DNA of 40,206 nt from an uncultured Oscillospiraceae bacterium (GCA_944386985.1 CALXDD010000027.1:1-40206); one strand, 5' to 3'; shown: positions 1-8,614, numbered from the stretch's first letter. Numbers and translations are program-made. The notes: generated from the sequence alone by a model not told the origin.

Positions 1-76
<76 letters not shown>

Positions 77-80
77 ATAG

Positions 81-118
81 AGCGCTCAGCCATTTGGCTG
101 AGCGCTTTTCCTTTTGTT
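81..118 (+). terminator. Rho-independent terminator of the rRNA operon
   Basis: A perfect 10-bp stem, AGCGCTCAGC pairing with GCTGAGCGCT across a 6-base loop, is followed by a T-rich tail. It sits directly after the 5S rRNA. Confidence 0.92.
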
Positions 119-139
119 TGTAGAAACTGGCACAAAAGA

Positions 140-168
140 TTGACTTCCGTTTGGGAAACAGATATTCT
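140..168 (+). promoter_or_regulatory. Sigma-A-type promoter for the exporter gene at 204
   Basis: TTGACT at 140-145 and TATTCT at 163-168 are separated by exactly 17 bases and lie 35 bases upstream of the start codon. Assignment is by consensus match only. Confidence 0.6.
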
Positions 169-203
169 GAAGAGACAGAAACACAAGAGAGAAGGCGGTA
201 CGG

Positions 204-1106
204 ATGCAGCACTATAGACTTCCAATCGGGATGCGGACAATGAAGAGCGCAATTGCAATTTTTGTGGCGCTGATAATTGTGGAACAATATGGCGCAACCA
301 CATCCAAAGTGGTATTTGCCTTGATCGGCGCTGCAGCCGCGATGGATGTCACTTTCAAAGCCTCGCTAAAGTCTTGCCTGGCGCAGATTTGCGGCGTATC
401 CTTTGGCGCGCTGTTTGGGCTGTTGATGCTGTATCTGCCGATAGACCGCTATATCTCTGTAGCTATCGGATTTATTTTGGTGATGACCCTCTATAATATG
501 CTCCATCTGCATCTTTCTCCAGTATTGCCCTGTATCGTTATAGCTATGGTGTTGACAAATCCGGAGATTCACCCTATTCCGTATGCTCTGGGACGGCTAT
601 GGGATACCACGATTGGACTGGCCGTGGGACTTTTCATCAATACGTTGTTTTTCCCTTACGATACCCGGCGTCAGATGCGGGAGACGGTGGACGAATTGGA
701 TCGGGATTTGCTGCGGTTCTTGGAAGATTATTTTGACGGGGATGATACACGACCGGATGCGGAGCAAATGGCGGCAAAAATTGCCGGGCTGGAGCGGCAG
801 CTGAACTTAATGCGGGAACAGAAATGGGTGATCCATCGCCGCCGGAAAAAGCTGGACCTGTGCTCCTTGCAAAAGTGCGATACGGCGGCCAGACACTTGG
901 TGACAGAACTGGAAGCACTGTCGCTGATTGAGGTGCCGGGCAGGTTGACGGAAGAGAACCGGGAGCGGCTGCAGAACTGCGGTGTGGTGATCCGGGACCA
1001 GCGGACCTCGGAGGAGGAAAATGTGGCGGATGTGGTGACAAACTACCATGTGGCCCGGGTATTGGCGCTGCGCCGGACCATTCGGGAGGAGTTGGATAAG
1101 CCCTGA
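204..1106 (+). CDS. Aromatic acid exporter family (FUSC-like) membrane protein
   Basis: A 300-residue protein whose N-terminal half (about residues 13-150) is a run of hydrophobic segments rich in Gly and Ala, followed by a charged cytoplasmic half (about 155-300) with Arg/Glu-rich helices. This is the arrangement of the FUSC / aromatic-acid-exporter (ArAE) family, which export aromatic or other weak acids or have uncharacterised transport roles; the substrate here is unknown. The protein is a single copy of the membrane half, as in the short Firmicute members. Start ATG follows GAAGGCGG. The gene is monocistronic: it follows the rRNA terminator and has its own promoter, and the next gene has a separate ECF-type promoter. 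Confidence 0.8.
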   Translation: MQHYRLPIGMRTMKSAIAIFVALIIVEQYGATTSKVVFALIGAAAAMDVTFKASLKSCLAQICGVSFGALFGLLMLYLPIDRYISVAIGFILVMTLYNMLHLHLSPVLPCIVIAMVLTNPEIHPIPYALGRLWDTTIGLAVGLFINTLFFPYDTRRQMRETVDELDRDLLRFLEDYFDGDDTRPDAEQMAAKIAGLERQLNLMREQKWVIHRRRKKLDLCSLQKCDTAARHLVTELEALSLIEVPGRLTEENRERLQNCGVVIRDQRTSEEENVADVVTNYHVARVLALRRTIREELDKP

Positions 1107-1150
1107 GTTTTTTGACGACTGTGTATGATAAAAAAGATATGGTTTTAAAG

Positions 1151-1179
1151 GGAACTTTTTCCCTGGGCTTCCCGTCTAA
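1151..1179 (+). promoter_or_regulatory. ECF-sigma promoter, copy 1 (GGAACTTTTT / CGTCTAA)
   Basis: GGAACTTTTT at 1151-1160 and CGTCTAA at 1173-1179, 12 bases apart. The pair resembles the E. coli sigma-E type consensus (GGAACTT with TCTRA) and recurs at 20509 and 23686. CGTCTAA ends 44 bases before the ATG at 1223. The -35 region is also part of a small hairpin (AGGGAA with TTCCCT, 1149-1164). Confidence 0.75.
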
Positions 1180-1222
1180 GAAGTAAAAACGCGGCGATGC
1201 CGCGGGAAAAGGAGAAGATACG

Positions 1223-2230
1223 ATGCGAAAAGAAAGATTTGCTGCGCTGGCGCTCAGCGCCACCATGGCTTTTGGCCTCAGCGCGCCCGTCCTGGCGGCG
1301 GACAACGGTCCTGTCAATGTGGTCCCTGTTCTGATTTCCCAGCAGGAAACAGATCCTCTGCCGGAAAGCGTGCTGTATTACGGTACTATTTCCGGAATCT
1401 ACCGCGATGAACAGGGGGATATTACCAGTATTCAGATGACCTCTCAGTCCAAAGGCGAAATGATCTTCCATATCAGCAAAGATACTTTGTATGTGGACGC
1501 CGGTAACTGCCGTGCCGCCGATGTTTCTCTTCTGAAAGAGGGAGCGGGACTGTATGTGTTCCACAGCGCCGCCATGACGATGTCTCTGCCGCCCCAAACT
1601 ACTGCCATAGCGGTTGTAGGAAATATGCCTATGGATATGGGCTGCCCGATGTATCATAAGATTGAGGCCATTGAAAACCGGAACGGAACCACAGTAGTGA
1701 CAACCGACAACGGCGACCTGGAGATGTATCTGAATGATGAGACCGAGGTGACCGCTTATGCCGAAGGCGGCTCGAAAGAGCTGAAGGTGGGCGGATATGT
1801 GATGGCTTGGTACAGCATAGTGCTGGAGAGCCTGCCTGCGCAGGTATATCCTACCCATGTGATGGTGCTGCCTGAGGTGGAAGTGCAGGCACCGGAGGCG
1901 ATTTGGGTAAATGGGGAGCGGCTGGAGAGTACATACCGCTTGGAGAAGGGGGCATATATGGTGCCGCTCCGGGCCGTAGCCGAGGCGCTGAATTTGGAGG
2001 TAGGCTATGAGAAGGAGAATGGTGTGCAGATGATCACTGTGACCGGGGAAACGGCCTCTGCAGCGGTGACTGCCGGCAGTGCTGAGGTTAAGTCCGGTGA
2101 TCAGATCACAACGCTGGATGCCGCGGTCTATGTGGAGGAGCCTGGTACCACCTGGGTCAGTGCGGAGCTTTTCACATTGGTAGGGATCTCCGTGGAGGAG
2201 AGTGCGGAAGGACTTACCTTTACCAAATGA
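1223..2230 (+). CDS. Secreted stalk-domain (copper amine oxidase N-terminal-like) protein
   Basis: A 335-residue exported protein. Residues 1-26 form a Sec signal peptide (basic start, hydrophobic core, cleavage after VLAA). Residues about 50-215 form a beta-rich region with no family I recognise. Residues about 226-335 begin IWVNGERL and contain VPLRAVAEAL, the hallmark of the copper amine oxidase N-terminal-like (stalk) domain, a cell-surface module in Firmicutes that does not itself bind copper. Start ATG follows AAAAGGAGA. It is monocistronic, with an ECF promoter upstream and a strong terminator downstream, which suggests induction under envelope stress (inference). The precise role is unknown. 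Confidence 0.75.
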   Translation: MRKERFAALALSATMAFGLSAPVLAADNGPVNVVPVLISQQETDPLPESVLYYGTISGIYRDEQGDITSIQMTSQSKGEMIFHISKDTLYVDAGNCRAADVSLLKEGAGLYVFHSAAMTMSLPPQTTAIAVVGNMPMDMGCPMYHKIEAIENRNGTTVVTTDNGDLEMYLNDETEVTAYAEGGSKELKVGGYVMAWYSIVLESLPAQVYPTHVMVLPEVEVQAPEAIWVNGERLESTYRLEKGAYMVPLRAVAEALNLEVGYEKENGVQMITVTGETASAAVTAGSAEVKSGDQITTLDAAVYVEEPGTTWVSAELFTLVGISVEESAEGLTFTK

Positions 2231-2244
2231 CCGAAGAGAAAACA

Positions 2245-2285
2245 AAAAGCCCTGCTGCGGAGTCCGCTCCGCGGCGGGGCTTTTC
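2245..2285 (+). terminator. Rho-independent terminator after the stalk-domain gene
   Basis: A long GC stem (GCCC...GGGC with an inner GCGGAG/CTCCGC stem) is flanked by AAAA on the left and TTTT on the right. It begins 15 bases after the stop codon at 2230. Confidence 0.88.
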
Positions 2286-2400
2286 TATTGCTGTGTCGTA
2301 AGGCGAACCGTTTTCGATTCAGAATATGTTTTTGTGTTTTTCTATAAGGAACGAAGCGGAAACATAGTGAAACCCGGCAAGGAGACGAAAACAGATGCCG

Positions 2401-2434
2401 CTTCGCAAATTTCAGCGAAGGGCGTTTCTTTTTT
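2401..2434 (+). promoter_or_regulatory. Hairpin and T-run in the leader of the MoxR gene
   Basis: CTTCGC (2401-2406) pairs with GCGAAG (2415-2420) across an 8-base loop, followed by GGCG and a T-rich run to 2434. It could be a weak terminator or attenuator before the gene at 2488. No convincing promoter was found in 2290-2487; TATGCT at 2443 and TATCCT at 2448 are possible -10 elements without good -35 partners. Confidence 0.35.
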
Positions 2435-2487
2435 CCTGAAACTATGCTATCCTTAGGGAGAAAAATTCAAGCAACAGGAGAAAGACG

Positions 2488-3426
2488 ATGGATTTTGATA
2501 CCTTAAAAGAAAAGCTGAAGGAACAGCATTATGTCTGTGACGACCAACTGGTTACCACCCTGCTGGTAGCCCTGCAGCTGGGACGCCCCCTGCTCATCGA
2601 GGGCGCTGCCGGTGTGGGTAAGACGGAGATCGCCAAAGTGATGGCCGCCGCCCTGGATCGGGAGCTGGTGCGTCTGCAGTGCTATGAGGGCCTGGACGAG
2701 AGCAAAGCTCTCTACGAGTGGAACTACCAGAAGCAGCTGCTGAGCATCCAGGTGAACATGAATCGCCAGGACCCGGATCAGCTGACCCGCTCCCTCTTTG
2801 GAGATGAGTACCTCCTGGAGCGGCCTCTTCTGAAGTCCATCCGTTCGGAGAAGCCAACCGTGCTGCTCATCGACGAGATCGACAAGGCTGACGAGGAGTT
2901 TGAGGCCTTTTTGCTGGAGCTTCTCTCGGAGATGCAGGTGACCATCCCTGAGGTGGGCACCATCCGGGCCAAGAGCATCCCCTTCGTGGTCCTCACCTCC
3001 AACCGTACCCGTCCCCTCAGCGAGGCTCTGCGCCGCCGCTGCGCCTATCTCTATATCCAGTACCCGGATGTGGAGAAGGAGGTGGAGATTATCCGCTCCA
3101 AGCTCCCCAACGCCAATGAGCGCCTGGCGGTGCAGGTGGCGGAGGCCATCCACAAACTGCGGGAGAATGACGCTATTTTGAAAAAGCCCTCGATTGCGGA
3201 GACACTGGACTGGGTGGCGGCTCTGGAGGCTCTCGGCATCACGGATCTGGACCCGGAGGCATTCCGGCGCACCAGCGGCTTCGTTTTGAAAAACAGCGAG
3301 GATTTAGACGCCGCGGAGCACCCGCCGGAGAAAGCGGAGGAGGAGTGCAGCTGCGGCCATCACCACGACCATGAGCATCACCACCACGATCACGGCCACT
3401 GCGGCGGCCACGGAGCCAAGGCATGA
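2488..3426 (+). CDS. MoxR-type AAA ATPase with a His/Cys-rich C-terminal tail
   Basis: A 312-residue MoxR/CoxD-like AAA+ ATPase. The Walker A motif GAAGVGKT is at residues 39-46, the Walker B motif VLLIDEID at 125-132, and the sensor-1 region VLTSNRTRPLSEALRRR follows, with the arginine-finger-like RRR. MoxR ATPases act as chaperones with a VWA partner in metal-cofactor insertion or complex assembly; the VWA partner is the next gene, overlapping by 4 bases. The oddity is the tail at residues 287-312: 11 His and 3 Cys in 26 residues, resembling the His-rich metal-binding tails of nickel or zinc chaperones. A metal-handling role is inference; no metalloenzyme gene is adjacent. The ATG has AGGAG upstream. 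Confidence 0.9.
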   Translation: MDFDTLKEKLKEQHYVCDDQLVTTLLVALQLGRPLLIEGAAGVGKTEIAKVMAAALDRELVRLQCYEGLDESKALYEWNYQKQLLSIQVNMNRQDPDQLTRSLFGDEYLLERPLLKSIRSEKPTVLLIDEIDKADEEFEAFLLELLSEMQVTIPEVGTIRAKSIPFVVLTSNRTRPLSEALRRRCAYLYIQYPDVEKEVEIIRSKLPNANERLAVQVAEAIHKLRENDAILKKPSIAETLDWVAALEALGITDLDPEAFRRTSGFVLKNSEDLDAAEHPPEKAEEECSCGHHHDHEHHHHDHGHCGGHGAKA

Positions 3427-4694
3427 GAAGCGTCTATTTGGAAAAGCTGACGGAATTCTCCCAGATGCTGCGCCAGGAGGGACTGGCGGTGGGCTTGGGG
3501 GAGACCACGGACGCCTGCGCTATTCTGGAGAACCTGGGCTTTGCCGACCGCCAGCAGGTCCGCTGGGCCCTCCGGGCGGTGTTTGCCAAGTCGCAGGGGG
3601 AGCAGGCCGTCTTTGACAGGGTCTTCGACGGCTTTTTCGTCAGCCAGGAGCAGAAGGAGGCCATCCGCGCCCGGAAAAAGGCGGAGGCGGAGGAGATGTC
3701 CCGTCGCCAGGCGGAGGCGGAGCAGGACCTCCAGGTTCGGGGTCAGCCTCTGGACATCCGGGACGACCTGCGGGAAGTCTATATGAAAATGAGCGAGGAG
3801 AAGCGGGAGGAACTGCGGCAGCTGATGGAGCGCACGAAACCCAACATCGACCGCAGCCCCCAGCTCTACACCAACTTCATCCGTTCCGTATTTATGCGGT
3901 TTCTCCTGGAGCAGCAGATGCTGATGGAGGACGCGGCGGTGGGGGTGGAGGAGGCCCTGGACCCGGAGATGGCCCTCATGGTCCGGGACATCGGTACCTT
4001 CCGGGACGAGGAGATCCCCCGGGCCACCGCTCTTATCGCCCGGATCACCCAGCAGCTCAACGCGGAACTGTCGGTGCGGCGGCAGCACGCCGCCCACAAG
4101 GGGGCTCTGGACTTTCGGCGGACCATCCGCCGGGGACTGGAGACCGGCGGCTCCCTCTATCGCCTGTCATTCCGGCGCAAGCGGCGGAAGAAGCGGCGGC
4201 TGGTGCTGCTGTGCGATGTGTCCGGCTCCATGCTGCAGTTCTCAGAGTTTGCCCTCCGGTTTATCAAATCCCTGTCCGACGTGGCGGAATCCTCCCGCAC
4301 CTTCCTCTTCTCCGAGGCGGTCCGGGAGGTGGACGCCTTTTCCCTTCAGAACATGGACGCATTCCGGCAGTATGTAAAGGACTCCGGGCTCTACGGCAGG
4401 GGGACGGATCTGGGCACCGCCCTGGCGGTGCTGTCCCAGATGCGTCCGGCGGTGCTGGACCCCTCCGCCACACTGCTGATCCTCTCAGACACCAAGACCA
4501 TCGACCTGCCCCGGGCGGGCCGTGCCCTCCAGGAGGCGGGCCGGCTGGCGGGGAAGGTTTTGTGGCTCAACCCCATACCCGAGGGGAAATGGCAGTATGT
4601 GGGCAGTATCCGGGCCATGGGGGCGCTGTGCCAGATGGTGCCCTGCAGTACCCTCAGCGAGCTGGCCCAGGCATGCCGCCGTCTGGTACAGTAA
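3423..4694 (+). CDS. CoxE-like von Willebrand factor A domain protein
   Basis: A 423-residue cytoplasmic protein. The N-terminal two-thirds is helical and charged with no signal peptide, including a Glu/Arg-rich coiled-coil-like stretch at about 85-150. The C-terminal VWA domain begins near residue 258: the MIDAS motif DVSGS is at 265-269, the MIDAS Thr/Asp at T328-D329 in GRGTDLGTAL, and the ILSDTKT strand follows. CoxE-family VWA proteins work with MoxR ATPases; in carboxydotrophs CoxD/CoxE mature the Cu-Mo site of CO dehydrogenase. Its ATG overlaps the MoxR stop as ATGA, so translation is probably coupled. No XdhC or molybdenum hydroxylase gene lies nearby, so the client is unknown. Confidence 0.88.
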   Translation: MRSVYLEKLTEFSQMLRQEGLAVGLGETTDACAILENLGFADRQQVRWALRAVFAKSQGEQAVFDRVFDGFFVSQEQKEAIRARKKAEAEEMSRRQAEAEQDLQVRGQPLDIRDDLREVYMKMSEEKREELRQLMERTKPNIDRSPQLYTNFIRSVFMRFLLEQQMLMEDAAVGVEEALDPEMALMVRDIGTFRDEEIPRATALIARITQQLNAELSVRRQHAAHKGALDFRRTIRRGLETGGSLYRLSFRRKRRKKRRLVLLCDVSGSMLQFSEFALRFIKSLSDVAESSRTFLFSEAVREVDAFSLQNMDAFRQYVKDSGLYGRGTDLGTALAVLSQMRPAVLDPSATLLILSDTKTIDLPRAGRALQEAGRLAGKVLWLNPIPEGKWQYVGSIRAMGALCQMVPCSTLSELAQACRRLVQ

Positions 4695-4710
4695 TAAAAT
4701 CAAGAAACGC

Positions 4711-4749
4711 AAAAGAGCGCCGCTGCGGCTGCAGTGGGGGCTCTTTTGT
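4711..4749 (+). terminator. Rho-independent terminator of the MoxR-VWA operon
   Basis: AAAAGAGC and GCTCTTTT flank an imperfect GC-rich inner hairpin, 17 bases after the stop codon. Confidence 0.8.
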
Positions 4750-4779
4750 TGTCAGGGATTCCCACCGGGTTTGCCCTCG

Positions 4780-4808
4780 TTGAAAAATAACTGAATTTTT
4801 GCTAAAAT
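4780..4808 (+). promoter_or_regulatory. Sigma-A-type promoter of the two-component operon
   Basis: TTGAAA at 4780-4785 and TAAAAT at 4803-4808 with a 17-base spacer, 38 bases upstream of the kinase start. Confidence 0.7.
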
Positions 4809-4845
4809 ACAGCCATCCCAACTTCCGTCAGAGGAGGTTTCCGCC

Positions 4846-6576
4846 ATGGACAGGCTATCCATCCGCCAAAGCCTATTGTTTTTCGCACTGGTCCTGGTCC
4901 TGATCCTGGGCTCCACCATCGGTACCCTGACCTATACCAGGGCCGGGGCCATCGTCTCCGAATCCCAGCGGGGCGTCATCGCCGACACCATCAACCGCAT
5001 CGATATCAACCTGAACACCAAGGTCCGGTACATCAACCAGACGATCCGGGACTCCTCCCTGCTGGCCGACTCCCTGACCGATGGCTGGAACGGCGAGGAT
5101 ACCCGGCAGCTCTGCGGGGACATCCAGCGGATGCTGGAGGAGGTGGGGCTGCCTGCCTCCGTCTATCTGCTCTCCTCCGACGGGCAGGAGCTCTCCGTTC
5201 AGGAAGGAGAGCTGGTTCTCCCCCCGGATCGGATGCTGGAGGATGTGAGCCGTGATCCCCAGAAAATCTTCTGGACCACCGCCAGCGACAGCTTTGCCCG
5301 GCAGGGAAAGAGCCTTCGGGTGTACCGGGGCATTCTGTCGGCGGAGGGGGAACTGGCGGGGATTTTGGCCGTGGAATTTCAGCCCGCCATTTTCAACAAC
5401 CTTCTCCTGGCCAATGAGAATATTCTCCGCTATCAATACACCTTCCTTCTGGACGGGGAGGATGCCCTGATCTGCAGTGACAAGTACATCGACGAGGGGT
5501 TGAAGGGGGAGATCGCCGCCGCCTACCGCTCCGGTCGGCAGAAGTTCTTCTTTTCCTGGAACGGCCGGGAGTATTATGCCTGCGGGCGGTACAACGGTTT
5601 GACCGGCTGGCGTACCTTCTCCGCCATCGCTGTGGATGACCTCTTTCCCGAGGCCCATACCCTCCGCAACTACATCTTTCTGGTGGTGGCGGTGGCGATG
5701 ACGCTGATGCTGCTGTTCATTCTGATTCTCTACCGCTCCATTACCCGCCCCCTCAAACGGCTGGCCGACGCCATGAAGACCGCCCAGGGCGGCAACTTTG
5801 CCGTCCGCCTCCCGCCCGGCCAGGAGGACGAGATCGGCTATCTCTCCCATACCTTTAACGAGATGGTGGACCGCATCGACCAGCTGGTCAACGAGGTCTA
5901 CCAGAGCGAACTGGCACAGAAGACGGCGGAGATGGAGGCATTGCAGGCCCAAATCAATCCCCACTTTCTCTACAACACGCTGGACGCCATCAACTGGATG
6001 CTCATTGAACGGGACGCATGGGATATCAGTGATATTGTGGTGGCGCTGGGGAGCCTCATGCAGTACACCATGGACACCAGTACCGCCACCGTGCCGCTGC
6101 ACCTGGAATACGCCTATATTGAGGACTATCTGCGCATCCAGAAATGCCGGCTGACCCATCGCCTGGAGTACCGCCTCCTGCTGGACGAGTCCCTGCGGGA
6201 GCTGGAGGTACCCAAGCTGATTTTGCAGCCCCTGGTGGAAAACGCCATCCAGCACGGCGTGGAGCCCCGTTCCGGCGGCGGCAGCGTGGAGATCTGTTCC
6301 CGGCAGGAGGGGAACAGAGCGCTGCTGTCTATCCGGGACAACGGCCCCGGCATGTCTGAGGGGCAGCTGCGGCAGCTGATGGACCCGGAAATCCCCCTCT
6401 CCGGCTCTACCGGGATCGGCGTGCGCAATGTGCGGCGGCGTCTGAAGCTGTATTTCGGCGGCCGCTGCCGCTTTGAGATCTGCAGCGCTCCGGAGCAGGG
6501 GACGGAGATCCTTATCACCATTGATCTGATTGCGGACAGAAAGGAGGGCGATGGCCATGCGAATTCTGATCATTGA
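4846..6576 (+). CDS. YesM-type sensor histidine kinase
   Basis: A 576-residue membrane kinase. One transmembrane helix lies near residues 9-30, an extracellular sensing region spans about 31-280, and a second helix spans about 282-303. A HAMP domain (ITRPLKRLADAM) follows, then the His_kinase domain of the LytS/YesM class with QINPHFLYNTLD; the phospho-acceptor is H373. The HATPase_c domain has an N-box (LVENAIQHG) and a G-box (DNGPGM). YesM kinases pair with AraC-type YesN regulators, and the next gene is exactly that, overlapping the 3' end by about 20 bases. The extracellular ligand is unknown; the ABC importer downstream suggests it may be the imported solute (inference). ATG follows AGAGGAGG. 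Confidence 0.92.
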   Translation: MDRLSIRQSLLFFALVLVLILGSTIGTLTYTRAGAIVSESQRGVIADTINRIDINLNTKVRYINQTIRDSSLLADSLTDGWNGEDTRQLCGDIQRMLEEVGLPASVYLLSSDGQELSVQEGELVLPPDRMLEDVSRDPQKIFWTTASDSFARQGKSLRVYRGILSAEGELAGILAVEFQPAIFNNLLLANENILRYQYTFLLDGEDALICSDKYIDEGLKGEIAAAYRSGRQKFFFSWNGREYYACGRYNGLTGWRTFSAIAVDDLFPEAHTLRNYIFLVVAVAMTLMLLFILILYRSITRPLKRLADAMKTAQGGNFAVRLPPGQEDEIGYLSHTFNEMVDRIDQLVNEVYQSELAQKTAEMEALQAQINPHFLYNTLDAINWMLIERDAWDISDIVVALGSLMQYTMDTSTATVPLHLEYAYIEDYLRIQKCRLTHRLEYRLLLDESLRELEVPKLILQPLVENAIQHGVEPRSGGGSVEICSRQEGNRALLSIRDNGPGMSEGQLRQLMDPEIPLSGSTGIGVRNVRRRLKLYFGGRCRFEICSAPEQGTEILITIDLIADRKEGDGHANSDH

Positions 6577-7309
6577 CGACGAGGAGCGGATTCGCAGGGG
6601 ACTCAGCAGGCTCATTGCCTCCCAGCCCCGGTGGACGGTTAGCGCGCTGTGTCCCGACGCGGACGCGGCTCTGGCGTATCTCAGCGGCCACAGCGTGGAC
6701 GTGATCATCACGGATATCCGGATGCCCGGCATGAGCGGGCTGGATCTGATCCAGCGCCTGCGGGCGGGGAGCGGCGGTCAGGTCCCCATCATCATCCTCA
6801 GCGGCTATGCGGACTTCCAATATGCCCAGCGGGCCATTGAGCTGGGGGTGGCCAAGTACATGACCAAGCCCACCAATCCCCGGGAGCTGCTTGCTTTCCT
6901 CTCCCAGCTGGAGTCCCGCCTGGAGCCCGGCGGGGAGGCGGCGGAGACCCGTCAGGACGGCGGCGAGGTGGCGAACCTTCTGGTGGCCCGTGCCATCGCC
7001 TATCTGGAGGCCCACTATCAGGAGAAGATCAGCCTGCGGGAGGTGGCGGCCGCACTGTACATCTCCCCCAACTATCTCTCCGATCTCTTCCGCCGCCACA
7101 CCGGTCAGACTCTGTCAGACTATCTGCAGCACCTGCGGATGGAGAAGGCCAGGCAGTATCTGGGGGACGTGCGCTACAAGGTTTCCGACATTGCCAGACT
7201 GGTGGGATTTACCGACTCCCGCTACTTCAGCAGTTCCTTCAAGAAGCTGTACGGCATGCGTCCGCTGGATTATCGCAACTCTCTGGCGGGCCGGGGGAAA
7301 GAAACGTAA
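6557..7309 (+). CDS. YesN-type response regulator, AraC family
   Basis: A 250-residue regulator. The receiver domain starts MRILIIDDEE, with acidic pocket D7/D8, phospho-acceptor D53 in ITDIRMPGMSG, and conserved K104 in MTKP. A linker at about 125-145 leads to the AraC HTH domain (about 148-248) with LREVAAALYISPNYLS and the second helix-turn-helix VSDIARLVGFTDSRYFSSSFKK. The chosen ATG lies 9 bases after AGGAGG (6542-6547); an alternative ATG at 6551 is only 3 bases from it. The start lies inside the end of the kinase gene, so the two are co-translated. The probable target is the BMP-family importer directly downstream (inference). Confidence 0.92.
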   Translation: MRILIIDDEERIRRGLSRLIASQPRWTVSALCPDADAALAYLSGHSVDVIITDIRMPGMSGLDLIQRLRAGSGGQVPIIILSGYADFQYAQRAIELGVAKYMTKPTNPRELLAFLSQLESRLEPGGEAAETRQDGGEVANLLVARAIAYLEAHYQEKISLREVAAALYISPNYLSDLFRRHTGQTLSDYLQHLRMEKARQYLGDVRYKVSDIARLVGFTDSRYFSSSFKKLYGMRPLDYRNSLAGRGKET

Positions 7310-7339
7310 AATCTTCCACAAAATCGTAGATGCGCATCC

Positions 7340-7369
7340 TTGTTCTCTTGTGCGCTTTTTCTATATAAT
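7340..7369 (+). promoter_or_regulatory. Promoter of the BMP-family ABC importer operon
   Basis: A perfect TATAAT at 7364-7369 with TTGTTC at 7340-7345, an 18-base spacer. The weak -35 would fit an activator-dependent promoter such as one controlled by the adjacent AraC-type regulator (inference). Confidence 0.55.
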
Positions 7370-7428
7370 AGAGATAGGATCTCTGATCCATTCCATCACA
7401 CCTGCTGGATCAAAAAGGAGGAATTGCG

Positions 7429-8481
7429 ATGAAACGAATCCGTAAGATGTTATCTCTTGTGTTGGTATTGGCTTTGACAGCGGTTCTGCTCAGCGCCTGC
7501 GGCGGCAACAACAGCAGCAGCGGCGGCAATAGCGGCAGCGGCGGCGAGGACGGCGGTGAGAAGAGCGCCGCGGACTACAAGATCGTCCTGATCCTGCCCG
7601 GCGAGGTCAACGACCAGGGCTGGAACGCCTCCAACTACGCCGGCCTTCTCACCTGCAATGAGGAGCTGGGCACCAATATGGAGTATGTGGAGAATGTTCA
7701 GTCCGCCGACTTCGAGTCCACCTTCCGGGAGTACTGTGAGCGGGGCTATGATATCATCATGGCTGCCGGTTCCCAGTTTGACGAGGCTGCCTCCACTGTG
7801 GCTGCTTCCTATCCCAACACCCGGTTCATGATTGTCAACGGCGCCAACGCGGAGCTGGAGAACCTCTCCCCCCTGTTCCCCAAGGAGTATGAGGCCAGCT
7901 ATCTGGCGGCTATCGTGGCCGGCAGCATCACCGAGACCGGCAAGTTTGCCATGATCGGCGGCGAGTCCAACCAGGCCATGGAGAACCTGATGGCCGTGTA
8001 CGGCAAGACCGCTGTGGAGATCGCCAAGGAGCGGGGCATCAGCGACGCGGCCTACAACCTGGCCTACGCCAACAGCTGGAGCGACATCGCTCTGGGCAAG
8101 CAGATGGGTGAGAGCATGATCGACGAGGGCGCCGACGTGGTCTTCGCCTACGCCAACGAGCTGGGCCTTGGCACCATCGACGCCGCCATCTCCAAGGGCG
8201 TCTATGTGGTGGGCTATTCCTCCGATCAGACCGTCATCGACCCCAACGTGGTGGTGGCCTCCATCGATTTCGACTTTTCCACTATGTACAAGTGGGCCAT
8301 TGAGAGCTATCTCAACGGCGAGCTGGCCGGCGGCACCCTCCACGAGGTGGGCATCGCCGAGGACATCTTCGTTCCCATCTACACCGACAACATCTCTCAG
8401 GATGTGAAGGATCGTGTGGATGCCGCGATTGAGGAGTACAAGGCCGGCGGCGTGGATCTGACGGCTCTGTTCGACGAATAA
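7429..8481 (+). CDS. BMP-family (PnrA-like) substrate-binding lipoprotein
   Basis: A 350-residue extracellular solute-binding lipoprotein. The lipobox LLSAC puts the lipidated cysteine at residue 24, followed by a Ser/Gly/Asn-rich linker to about residue 45. The mature domain has BMP/PnrA hallmarks: VNDQGWNASNYAGL near its start, IIMAAGSQFDEAA, and a GEANQAM-like GESNQAM. BMP proteins bind nucleosides (PnrA, Med) or related compounds in Gram-positive bacteria. The three following genes supply an ATPase and two permeases, making a complete importer. The exact ligand cannot be read from sequence. Start ATG follows AAAAAGGAGG with an 8-base spacer. Confidence 0.93.
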   Translation: MKRIRKMLSLVLVLALTAVLLSACGGNNSSSGGNSGSGGEDGGEKSAADYKIVLILPGEVNDQGWNASNYAGLLTCNEELGTNMEYVENVQSADFESTFREYCERGYDIIMAAGSQFDEAASTVAASYPNTRFMIVNGANAELENLSPLFPKEYEASYLAAIVAGSITETGKFAMIGGESNQAMENLMAVYGKTAVEIAKERGISDAAYNLAYANSWSDIALGKQMGESMIDEGADVVFAYANELGLGTIDAAISKGVYVVGYSSDQTVIDPNVVVASIDFDFSTMYKWAIESYLNGELAGGTLHEVGIAEDIFVPIYTDNISQDVKDRVDAAIEEYKAGGVDLTALFDE

Positions 8482-8513
8482 TCCCCGTCCCCTCAGGGGC
8501 TGGAACATCCGGC

Positions 8514-8564
8514 AAGGCGTCTGCCGAGACGGACCAACGGCGGTCCTCTCCCGGCAGACGCCTT
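8514..8564 (+). other. Intercistronic hairpin after the binding-protein gene
   Basis: A perfect 13-bp stem, AAGGCGTCTGCCG (8514-8526) with CGGCAGACGCCTT (8552-8564). The 25-base loop contains an inner GGACC/GGTCC stem. No T-run follows, so it is not a classical terminator. It probably protects the upstream binding-protein mRNA or lowers read-through, as often seen in ABC importer operons (inference). Confidence 0.65.
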
Positions 8565-8614
8565 CTGCCAAAAGGAGCGCCGTCCGGAGGATGGCGCTGC
8601 AGAAGGAGGAGTCT

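Noticed and set aside
4873-6732. Long minus-strand open frame of about 619 codons opposite the sensor kinase
   Set aside because: It is antisense to a clear histidine kinase, has no ribosome site and no recognisable product; long antisense frames are expected at this GC content. The same applies to the long antisense frames opposite clpB, glpK and the importer genes.
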